Origin: Kangiella aquimarina DSM 16071
GTDB lineage: Bacteria; Pseudomonadota; Gammaproteobacteria; Enterobacterales; Kangiellaceae
Reading direction: 5' to 3'
Length of the DNA stretch: 64,000 nucleotides
NCBI RefSeq assembly: GCF_000374105.1
Contig: NZ_KB893650.1
Coordinates: forward strand, 1,110,862 to 1,174,861
A model generated the notes under the pieces. The model was not told the DNA's origin and did not search any database. It saw only the letters and a program-made list of their open reading frames with translations. Below are positions 54,768 through 62,372 of this stretch, one piece after another. Position 1 is the stretch's first letter. The number at the start of each line of letters is the position of its first letter. The translations under genes and the position numbers were made by a program.

Positions 54768-56237
54768 ATGTTATTGAGATTGCTTTTAGTTCCTTTCAGC
54801 CTATTACTCTCTTCGGTTATTGTATCCGCAGAAGAGGACCCGATTCGACTGAAAGTTGAAAAGCGCTATGAGCAATTTCAAGTAAGCGACTGGTTCACAG
54901 ACTCTGGTTTAAAGTCCATTCTGACGCCATTGATGAAAGTCATCAATCAGGAGCATATTCTGGAAGATGAGCAACAGTTTTATCATGCCGCGGATCTTTA
55001 TGATGCAGGGCAAAAGCAGCTAGCGTTTTATTATATGCATCATTTAGCCCATCTTGGATACAGTGTGCCGCAATTTTATCTGGGTTATATGTATAACGTT
55101 GGTGAAGTGGTTGAGCAGAACCATGAAGAGGCTGCTTATTGGTATCTACTGGCTGCTATGAGTGGTGATGCGGATGCTCAACGTAATCTGGGTTATATGT
55201 ATTATTATGGCGAAGGTCTTGCCGTTGATTATGACGAGGCCATTTATTGGTTTAGTCAGGCCTCGTTTAATGCTGACCCCGATGCACAATTTGAACTTGC
55301 CTATATTTATGATATGGGTGAAGTGGTTGCTGCAGACAAATTCAAGGCCATTGAACTTTATAAAATGGCATCGCGCGCAGATCATGTTAAAGCAACACAT
55401 TTCCTTGGACTGTCCTATCGAGATGGTGATGGCGTTGAAACCGATTATGCTGTCGCTTTCCAGTATTTCAGTAAGGCCGCAGAGCTAGGCCACATTGCAG
55501 CTATGTCGGAGCTAGGGTATTTTTACCTGAATGGCTTTGGCACCGAAGAAGATTTTGATAAAGCCTTTGAATGGTTTGAAAAAGCCAAAGCACAAGATGA
55601 TATCAATGCTTACTACAATATTGCCTGGATGTATGAAAATGGCGTAGGTGTTAAGCAGGATTATGAGAAAGCACTGGAACACTATTTAGTTGCTGCAAAA
55701 GCAAACGATGCTGATGCGCTGTTTCAGGTCGGTTACTTTTATGCCGAAGGTAAAGGAACTAAACAAGATATCCGTAAGGCCGTGTATTGGTATGAAAGGG
55801 CAGTCAGCCACAATAGTTTGTCTGCAATGAATAACCTGGCCAACATAAACTACAATGATAATGGGCAATGGAGAGATCATTCTAAGGCTGTGGAGTTATG
55901 GGAAAAGGCCGCCAATGGTGGACATCTTCTGGCTCAATATAATCTTGGGGCTTATTACGAGACGGATGATAACCCGACCAGAGATGAACAAAAAGCTTTC
56001 CACTGGTATTTGAAAGCCGCCAAACAGAATGATGGAGAGTCTCAGTACAAGATTGCCCAAATGTACTTAACAGGGACTGGAACAGACCCTAGTTTTGAGC
56101 AGTATCAGTATTGGCTGAAACAGGCCGCAGAAAATAACTATCAGCCTGCAAAAGATGAGCTGGGTGATGAAGGAGAAGATCTGGATCCTTCCGTGTGGGA
56201 ACAAGTTCGAACTCTCATTAACAATGCCAATCCATAA
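54768..56237 (+). CDS. Secreted Sel1-repeat (SLR/TPR-like) protein
   Basis: 489 residues with a signal peptide (about 1-21, cut after VSA). From about residue 100 it is a solenoid of some ten Sel1-like repeats of about 36 residues, each with the A..YW...A...DADAQ..LGYMYY.G pattern (for example AAYWYLLAAMSGDADAQRNLGYMYYYGEG). Such proteins scaffold protein-protein contacts in the periplasm. It starts 5 bases after ruvA, so it is probably co-transcribed with ruvCA although nothing links it to recombination. Partner unknown. Confidence 0.85.
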   Translation: MLLRLLLVPFSLLLSSVIVSAEEDPIRLKVEKRYEQFQVSDWFTDSGLKSILTPLMKVINQEHILEDEQQFYHAADLYDAGQKQLAFYYMHHLAHLGYSVPQFYLGYMYNVGEVVEQNHEEAAYWYLLAAMSGDADAQRNLGYMYYYGEGLAVDYDEAIYWFSQASFNADPDAQFELAYIYDMGEVVAADKFKAIELYKMASRADHVKATHFLGLSYRDGDGVETDYAVAFQYFSKAAELGHIAAMSELGYFYLNGFGTEEDFDKAFEWFEKAKAQDDINAYYNIAWMYENGVGVKQDYEKALEHYLVAAKANDADALFQVGYFYAEGKGTKQDIRKAVYWYERAVSHNSLSAMNNLANINYNDNGQWRDHSKAVELWEKAANGGHLLAQYNLGAYYETDDNPTRDEQKAFHWYLKAAKQNDGESQYKIAQMYLTGTGTDPSFEQYQYWLKQAAENNYQPAKDELGDEGEDLDPSVWEQVRTLINNANP

Positions 56238-56247
56238 TTACTGAGCA

Positions 56248-57279
56248 TTATTGTCTTTCTTTTTTTCGTTCAAGTTTGTTGGCAAACATTCTCTTATCCG
56301 CCAACTCTAGTAGTTCATCAACGGTATTTACGTCGTCTGGAAAAATAGCGATACCAAAACTGGCCCCGAGTTGAAACTCTTGACCATCTTCTTTCATGGG
56401 TAAGTCAAGAGATTGGATTAAGTTTTGCACCACAGCTTTGGCTGAGTCCATTCCGTTTACAGGCGATAAAGTAATCGCAAATTCATCACCGCCGAAGCGG
56501 GAAACAGTATCAGAACTTCTGATGGTTTCTGAGAATCTATTGGCCAGGGTCTTTAATGCTTTATCACCGATATGATGTCCATAGGTATCATTCAGAACTT
56601 TAAGGTTATCCATATCAATGGCTATTAGCGCAACCTTACTACCGTCACGCTTAGCGTGAGCGATATTCTGGTGCAGGTGATCCATGAATAGGGCACGGTT
56701 AGAAATTCCTGTCAGTTCGTCACGAGTAGCACGGCGGAACAATTCATCCTGAGCATAATATTGAGCATTAAACATGGTGCTCGCTACTAGTTCGGACATG
56801 TAGGCAATTATCTTTAGCTCCAACATCGAGAAGAAGTTTGGCTTGCTCGATAGCACTTTAAGAACACCAACAACTTTCTTTTGATGAAATAACGGAAATA
56901 CCACCATAGAGCGATGGCCAATTGCTGCTCTGGAGATCTGATCGACTCTTTCATCATTTTCGCTATCGTTGGCAATAAGCGCCTGCTGAGTCCGAATGGC
57001 AATCGCAGACATATTGTTGGCGCTTTCCCTTCTTACACCAAGATAGTGTGAGGCAATACCTGTCGCCGCCCTGATGACCATCTCACTATCCTCAATTAAC
57101 TCAATGACGGCGCCGGCTGCGTTGGTGAGTTTTTGTGACTGCAGACAAGCTTCATTCAGAATGGCGCCGAAGTTAATACCCAGTCGAGCAATTGAAGTTT
57201 GCGCATGGATTATTTCTTCCAGTTTTTTGTGAGAAAGCAACGTATTTTCTATAGTTGCATCGTTACATTGGAACTGCAT
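56248..57279 (-). CDS. GAF-GGDEF diguanylate cyclase
   Basis: 343 residues. N-terminal GAF domain (about 25-175) for a small ligand or redox signal; C-terminal GGDEF domain (about 180-343) that makes cyclic di-GMP. The active site GGDEF is at residues 263-267, and the inhibitory I-site RSSD at 254-257, so product inhibition is expected. DELTGISNRALFMDHL and DMDNLKVLNDTYGHHIGD are the metal/substrate blocks. No membrane span, so cytosolic. Convergent with the Sel1 gene. Confidence 0.93.
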   Translation of the reverse strand: MQFQCNDATIENTLLSHKKLEEIIHAQTSIARLGINFGAILNEACLQSQKLTNAAGAVIELIEDSEMVIRAATGIASHYLGVRRESANNMSAIAIRTQQALIANDSENDERVDQISRAAIGHRSMVVFPLFHQKKVVGVLKVLSSKPNFFSMLELKIIAYMSELVASTMFNAQYYAQDELFRRATRDELTGISNRALFMDHLHQNIAHAKRDGSKVALIAIDMDNLKVLNDTYGHHIGDKALKTLANRFSETIRSSDTVSRFGGDEFAITLSPVNGMDSAKAVVQNLIQSLDLPMKEDGQEFQLGASFGIAIFPDDVNTVDELLELADKRMFANKLERKKERQ

Positions 57280-57444
57280 CCCTGATCCTCTGAGTGATTA
57301 AACAATCTACACCTGACACTATGAAACAAAGCGAATGGAAGTGTCAAATTAGTATCTTTTAATACAAAACTGGTCTGACAATTGCATAGTAACTCATGCC
57401 ACTTTAGAATTTACGCTAATTGACTTCATCAAAGGATACACAGA

Positions 57445-57954
57445 GTGAAATACTACGAAAAACAACTGATTATGCCTAAAAAACTCATGTTGGCAGTAAC
57501 TATCCTGCTGGTGTTTTTATCGGCATTGTTTGGTTATTCTTTCTACGAACAGGAGTTTCTCGATAAGCCTGTCCCTGAAACAGGAATTGCTGGTCATTGG
57601 GCATTACTTATTTGCGCGCTAACTGCGTTCGTAGCCTGGTATGTTTCTAAAATTGCAATCATTACCAAGGTCGAAGAAGATACGCTTTATGTCAGCCTGG
57701 GTAAGTTTGGCAAAGCTAAAGTTGAGCTTAAAGACATTGAGTCAGTAGAAGACAAGAAAGGTAATCCAGCTGCTGAGTTCTTGGGTTATGGGTATAGAGT
57801 AAAGCTGAAACAGTTAGGTTATGTTGGCCGAGGGAAGGAGGCTATTGAAATTAAGATTAAAGGACAGAAACGCACTCTTGTCATAACGACTGACAATGCC
57901 TCTTCACTGAAAGAAGCATTGCAATCAAATATAGATACTACTGAAAGTCCTTAA
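57445..57954 (+). CDS. Hypothetical two-helix membrane protein with PH-like tail
   Basis: 169 residues, GTG start at 57445 with AAAGGA upstream; the next in-frame ATG would give a shorter N-terminus. Two membrane spans at about 14-33 and 48-66, then a cytosolic strand-rich domain (about 70-160) whose pattern (EEDTLYVSLGKFGKAKVELKDIESV, KRTLVITTDNASSLKEAL) resembles bacterial PH domains. Its last 17 bases overlap the convergent gene at 57938. Function unknown. Confidence 0.65.
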   Translation: MKYYEKQLIMPKKLMLAVTILLVFLSALFGYSFYEQEFLDKPVPETGIAGHWALLICALTAFVAWYVSKIAIITKVEEDTLYVSLGKFGKAKVELKDIESVEDKKGNPAAEFLGYGYRVKLKQLGYVGRGKEAIEIKIKGQKRTLVITTDNASSLKEALQSNIDTTESP

Positions 57955-58444
57955 CTTCAATTTTGCCCATCTGAACTATTCCGGATGGGCCATTTTTAAT
58001 GCTCCATGTGCCATAGAGCACCCGCGATGGCAAATCTGCTTCAAGAGAGTATTCAATGGTGGTTCCGGTATTGTACATTTTAGTAAAGCTAAATTTCTTT
58101 CCGTTGATTTTAGGGTTTATCACTTTAGCAATTTGGGCATAAAACTGAGGATTTAAATCGGGCTCCAAAATAGTTGCATAGATGCCTTTAGGAGATTTCT
58201 CCATTATCATGGTAAAGGTATTTGCCGGGGGCGTATCCGCAGTACGGTTATCATAGTCGTACATACCAATCCAATGACCTGTCAGGAAATCATCAGGTAT
58301 ACTGGCGGAAGCTTGAGACTTGGAATCGCCATCCAACATCTGCTTGAGCTTATCTTTATTGGAGTCAGCAGCTGTCGCAAGACCACATAAAAATAGCAGG
58401 CAACCAAGGAAAGCGAGTTTAATTGAGCTTTTATTCAGAACCAT
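57938..58444 (-). CDS. Hypothetical secreted protein
   Basis: 168 residues with a signal peptide (about 1-25, cut after ATA). The mature part starts polar (DSNKDKLKQMLDGDSKSQ), then forms a strand-rich domain that may be lipocalin-like (DDFLTGHWIGMYDYDNRT, KGIYATILEPDLNPQFYAQI, RVLYGTWSIKNGPSG). The GHW.G and YGTW phrases resemble DUF2147-type or similar small periplasmic barrels, but the match is loose. Its 3' end carries, on the opposite strand, the hairpin that probably ends the convergent gene. Confidence 0.65.
   Translation of the reverse strand: MVLNKSSIKLAFLGCLLFLCGLATAADSNKDKLKQMLDGDSKSQASASIPDDFLTGHWIGMYDYDNRTADTPPANTFTMIMEKSPKGIYATILEPDLNPQFYAQIAKVINPKINGKKFSFTKMYNTGTTIEYSLEADLPSRVLYGTWSIKNGPSGIVQMGKIEVKDFQ
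57965..57998 (+). terminator. Terminator hairpin inside the convergent gene
   Basis: Seven-base stem GCCCATC (57965-57971) / GATGGGC (57984-57990) then CATTTTTAA, 11 bases after the plus-strand stop at 57954. It lies within codons of the minus-strand gene, so one sequence serves as terminator on one strand and coding on the other. Confidence 0.6.
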
Positions 58445-58570
58445 ATAACCCCCAGAAAATAATCTTTTATAGATGTGATGATATGGCTCAGTCTAGCATT
58501 GGATTCGGTATAGGGAAATAATCAGTTGATATACGAGCTTACCGCTAATTCCGATAAGCTCGAATAAGGC

Positions 58571-58825
58571 TTACTCAGCTTCGTTTTTATCTTCAGCTTT
58601 TTTAACGCGGATTTTACTGCCGTCAACATTACGACCATTCAGGTTCTTAACTGCTGCTTTAGCTTCACCAGGCTTAGGCATTTCAACAAAACCGAAGCCT
58701 TTGGAGCCGCCAGTGGCTTTATCCATAATTAAATTGCACCACTGAACGGTACCGTACTCTTCGAATAGGGCTGTAACTTGTTCTTCAGTAGTGGTGCGGG
58801 CGAGATTTCGAACTAATAATTTCAT
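58571..58825 (-). CDS. RRM-domain RNA-binding protein
   Basis: 84 residues, essentially a single RNA recognition motif. RNP2 (LLVRNL) is at residues 3-8 and RNP1 (KGFGFVEM) at 42-49, with the aromatic residues needed to stack RNA bases. The C-terminal tail is charged (RVKKAEDKNEAE). Small RRM proteins of this kind occur in cyanobacteria and some proteobacteria and are often cold-inducible. It stands alone with gaps of over 100 bases on both sides. Confidence 0.9.
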   Translation of the reverse strand: MKLLVRNLARTTTEEQVTALFEEYGTVQWCNLIMDKATGGSKGFGFVEMPKPGEAKAAVKNLNGRNVDGSKIRVKKAEDKNEAE

Positions 58826-59033
58826 AATGAGTAGATAAATAAGAATGAATGTACAGCATCATATCATTAGTCATCAGTTTTAGCGGATTATTATTTTAGT
58901 AATTACAAGAATCAATGAGATGATTAAAAGTCATCAATAGATTTACCAGCACGCTTCATAATCTTGACTTGATACCTGTCGAGGCATAGTCTGAGATAGC
59001 TATCTTTGTCGCGAAGCAGTTATATAAGGGATT

Positions 59034-60401
59034 ATGCCAATGAGAAAGTTGCCACTAAAGCATGTAGCTAGTCGAGTCTTTTGCACCTCCATTTTGACGA
59101 TTGCACTACTGCTGTCGAGTGCAAGCTACGCCTCACAAGAAGGAATAGCTTCTTTTCTGGCTTTTTCCGATGAGTCATACATTATAAAAGATGCCCGTAT
59201 ATTTGATGGAAGCGGTGTGCCCGCTAAAGAAGGACGTTCAATATGGATAGACAAAGGAAGAATAAAGAAGATAGCTTCGATAGATAAATTAAGTCTACCG
59301 GATGACATCAAAGTAATATCCGCAAAAGGGAAAACGGTAATACCCGGGCTAATTATGATGCACGAGCATCTTGCCTACTTAAGTAGCCCAAAAAGCGACA
59401 TTTTTGATCTTCACCCGAACACCATTCCTACATTGCTTTTAGCATCTGGCATAACGACGGCTCGAACTGCGGGTTCTGATTTGCCACAGGCCGATATCAG
59501 CGTAAAAGATTCTATCAATGCAGCGAAGCAGCCTGGCCCCAATTTAATTATTACTGGCCCTTACTTTAATGGGCAGCGCCAATTTTCCAGTGATCTTTTG
59601 GTATCAAATACAGAGGAAGCAAAACTCCTTGTTAAATTTTTGGCTGCAAAAGGCGTTGAGTGGTTGAAAGTTTATAGTTCTTTACCACCTGAGGTTGTTA
59701 AAGTAGTAATTGAAGAAGCCCATAAGCATGACTTGAGGGTGGCCGGACACCTAGGGCCAGCTACCAGCTGTGCCCAAGCTGCAGAATATGGACTTGATAC
59801 GCTGGAGCATAGTATTGATTCGTGCTGGGTAAAGCGTACCCCTGAAGAGATGACGCGATTAGTCAATGTGCTCATCAAAAATGATGTTACTGTGGTCACA
59901 AATGCACCTTGGCGTAGAGATAGCCCAAATGATTTAGAGGCTATAGCGATGTATTCTCCACAGTATCTTGATGACTTTAAAGAACCAACAATAAACAAAC
60001 AATCCTCAGAAAATATTATAAGCCCTCGCAATAAAGCGGCCATGCAGTTTGACCGACAATTTTATGATGCTGGAGGGACTCTTTTAATGGGTGCAGATGC
60101 TATTGTCTACCCCCAGGTCCCTGGTTTTAGTAACCACAATATGATGATTGCATTGGGTATGAGATTTACACCAGCTGAGGTATTACAAATGGCGACCTCA
60201 GATGCTGCTGAATATCTGGGCATCGAGAAAGAGCGAGGCTTAGTCAAAGTAGGGTATATTGCTGACTTGGTTTTGGTGGATGGTAGTCCTGATAAGGAAA
60301 TAAAAGATATTAAAAATATATCATTGGTCATTAAGGATGGAAGGGCATATGACCCCAAAAAATTACTTGATTCTGCTAAAGGCAGACTTGGTATTGATTG
60401 A
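59034..60401 (+). CDS. Secreted amidohydrolase (imidazolonepropionase/prolidase-like)
   Basis: 455 residues with a signal peptide (about 1-34, cut after SYA). ATG 59034 follows AAGGGATT closely; ATG 59040 (MRKLPLKHVASR) is better spaced and equally likely. Amidohydrolase fold: VIPGLIMMHEHLAYLS holds the HxH pair (HEH), the candidate carboxylated Lys is in EWLKVYSSLP, His in VAGHLGPA and LEHSIDSCW, and the catalytic Asp in LMGADAIVYPQVPGF. Similar in build to the lipoprotein at 28669 but periplasmic. Substrate unknown. Confidence 0.86.
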   Translation: MPMRKLPLKHVASRVFCTSILTIALLLSSASYASQEGIASFLAFSDESYIIKDARIFDGSGVPAKEGRSIWIDKGRIKKIASIDKLSLPDDIKVISAKGKTVIPGLIMMHEHLAYLSSPKSDIFDLHPNTIPTLLLASGITTARTAGSDLPQADISVKDSINAAKQPGPNLIITGPYFNGQRQFSSDLLVSNTEEAKLLVKFLAAKGVEWLKVYSSLPPEVVKVVIEEAHKHDLRVAGHLGPATSCAQAAEYGLDTLEHSIDSCWVKRTPEEMTRLVNVLIKNDVTVVTNAPWRRDSPNDLEAIAMYSPQYLDDFKEPTINKQSSENIISPRNKAAMQFDRQFYDAGGTLLMGADAIVYPQVPGFSNHNMMIALGMRFTPAEVLQMATSDAAEYLGIEKERGLVKVGYIADLVLVDGSPDKEIKDIKNISLVIKDGRAYDPKKLLDSAKGRLGID

Positions 60402-60526
60402 GTAGCTTATGTGAAGTCATAGTGGAGTTCATATGCTCGTCGACATAAATCTACTTCTAGTATATAGCTTTGAAGGTGGCTTAAAATGATACTCGCTTAC
60501 TGAGACAGGCAAGTTAGGAATGATTA

Positions 60527-60796
60527 TTAATGAAAAATACCTACCGCCAGTTCCGCCCAGACCAACAAAAACGCCAACGCAATAACAACCATTGAAAACA
60601 GTCGATAAGATGGTTTCTTGGTAATCATCAGCGCCAGCTCAACCGCTAAACCTGCGCCAAGCAGCATGATTCCGAAAATCAGAAAGTCATACTTGTCCCA
60701 GGTAAACTCAGCACTGAATTGATTGGCAGTTACAGCACTAACCATAAGAAGTGCAGCAATGACCCAGTAAGTGGTTCGTAATTTGTTACTGTTCAT
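60527..60796 (-). CDS. Hypothetical small membrane protein
   Basis: 89 residues with three hydrophobic spans (about 7-24, 34-56 and 65-86) and few polar residues. No family recognised. It lies 15 bases after the end of the single-span protein at 60812 on the same strand, so co-transcription is possible. The gap 60402-60526 shows nothing supportable. Confidence 0.6.
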   Translation of the reverse strand: MNSNKLRTTYWVIAALLMVSAVTANQFSAEFTWDKYDFLIFGIMLLGAGLAVELALMITKKPSYRLFSMVVIALAFLLVWAELAVGIFH

Positions 60797-60811
60797 ATAT
60801 TGGTCCTTAGA

Positions 60812-61483
60812 TTATTCGTCAGTTTCCTTTCGAGTTATAATTGTATTAACCTCAGGATCTGTGGAAAAGGCCAATAATATCTCGTCTCCATTAAAACCAA
60901 CAGCAAGTGCTTTGATAGGTAAATCCTCAGATGACTGGATAGTTTGGGGGTATTTGAACCGCTCATCATTTGTTAGTCCGGTAACTTTAGCCAAACACAT
61001 TTTTGGGGAGCACTGCAAATTACTGAGTTGTGCCTTGCCTTGAAGGTGAAACGGACTGGTATTAAAGAAATGTTGATACTTGACCTTAGTTTCATAGCTG
61101 TATTCAGGCTCATAATATGACTCTTCCAGTTTATATAAAGCCTGGTCGAAGGCTTTAGGGTCAGACATTAATTTAAATATTTCATTCGAATCAAGGGCTC
61201 CGTTTTTTTCGAGCGAGTCTATTAATTTAACAATATCCTGGTCGGTATTTTGAGTAGGCGTTGAGTTGGAATTATCAACCGTTGAGTTCATTTTAGGGGT
61301 TTTTTCTGAGTCCTTGGCTGAAGGTTCGGGCGCTTTAACATTACTTTGTGATTCAGATTCTTTTATTTGGCTTTGAGTATCTTCAGCTTTTACACCCGCC
61401 ATGTTTTGTGAATAGGTGTAAAAATAAGCACCAACAAGTGTGGCAATGATAAGTATTAGTATGCTCCAAATTTTAGTTTTCAT
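60812..61483 (-). CDS. Hypothetical membrane-anchored periplasmic protein
   Basis: 223 residues. A single N-terminal span (about 5-23) is an uncleaved anchor. A Ser/Glu/Lys/Pro-rich, probably disordered linker (about 30-80) follows, then a folded domain (about 82-223) that contains two cysteines close together (LQCSPKMCLAKV), likely a disulfide in the periplasm, and ends with acidic residues. Function not recognised. Confidence 0.65.
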   Translation of the reverse strand: MKTKIWSILILIIATLVGAYFYTYSQNMAGVKAEDTQSQIKESESQSNVKAPEPSAKDSEKTPKMNSTVDNSNSTPTQNTDQDIVKLIDSLEKNGALDSNEIFKLMSDPKAFDQALYKLEESYYEPEYSYETKVKYQHFFNTSPFHLQGKAQLSNLQCSPKMCLAKVTGLTNDERFKYPQTIQSSEDLPIKALAVGFNGDEILLAFSTDPEVNTIITRKETDE

Positions 61484-61554
61484 ATTTTATATCCTTTTGA
61501 GTTTATGGAATCACTCTGACAGCATTGCGTAATTAATAAATTATTGGCATTGAT

Positions 61555-62100
61555 TTAGAGGGCGTTGGTATCGGTTATAGGAGTTGCCTTTATACTCCCG
61601 GCTTCTACACCCTTTAGAACTTCTCTTGCTTCAAGAATATATTTCTCTGGTATGTCTTTTTGTGACGTATTATCGATCGTTACAGTGGTCATTGTATTCC
61701 ATTCGGGTATTCTAGGGTCTGTTGATTCCGCTACCCCTAAATGCACACCTCCTCCCCAGGGCATATTAAACTTTAGGTAGTATGTTCTGCCAGGCTTTAA
61801 TTGGCCTTTAGCTGCTCCCCATGAGCCTTGTACGTATACCATGAAGGTATGTTCACCTGGTTCAGTCTGATATTGCAAAAGATTACCAGCGCTAAGGGTT
61901 CCAATAAACTTGTCTTCATCCCATACTTCAACTTTGGCTCCATCCCCTAAAAAAACAGCCCTTCTAACAATGTTTACGGTAGCTTTATCTGGACTTGCTG
62001 TGGTTTGGAATTCTACTTCTTTCATACTTCCTAACCCAGCACACCCAATCAGACTGAACAAAACTAAAAAGATAATAGTAGCTCGGAATATCGCGTGCAT
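61555..62100 (-). CDS. Hypothetical lipoprotein
   Basis: 181 residues with lipobox SLIGC at about 16-20. The mature protein has a beta-sandwich pattern (ATVNIVRRAVFLGDGAKVEVWDEDKFIGTLSAGNLLQYQTEPGEHTFMV) that resembles DUF2846/PEGA-like lipoproteins, then KPGRTYYLKFNMPWGGGVHLGVAEST. Probably outer-membrane anchored. Same direction as the two genes before 61483, with a 71-base gap. Function unknown. Confidence 0.7.
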   Translation of the reverse strand: MHAIFRATIIFLVLFSLIGCAGLGSMKEVEFQTTASPDKATVNIVRRAVFLGDGAKVEVWDEDKFIGTLSAGNLLQYQTEPGEHTFMVYVQGSWGAAKGQLKPGRTYYLKFNMPWGGGVHLGVAESTDPRIPEWNTMTTVTIDNTSQKDIPEKYILEAREVLKGVEAGSIKATPITDTNAL

Positions 62101-62315
62101 TTAATTAACCTCTAATTCAATAAGTAGTAATTAATGGAACTGTTTTAGCTTTATTGTTTTGTTGCTTAGACAGGTACTAAAATGCCGATAGCTCTTTTGT
62201 CGGTTTTGGCTAAGAGATACGGGCCTGAATTATTTGTCTGAGCAGATACTACCAAACCCTATATCTCAAAGGAAATCTAACCTTGAGCCAATATCACTAT
62301 CTCTACTGATTCTGA

Positions 62316-62343
62316 TTGTACTGCTTTTGCGAACCGATATAAT
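62316..62343 (+). promoter_or_regulatory. Promoter of the yheS-like gene
   Basis: TTGTAC (62316-62321), 16-base spacer, perfect TATAAT (62338-62343), 30 bases ahead of the ATG. The remaining gap 62101-62315 holds nothing supportable. Confidence 0.55.
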
Positions 62344-62372
62344 GGCTGCACTTTTGACCAATCACTAATTCC

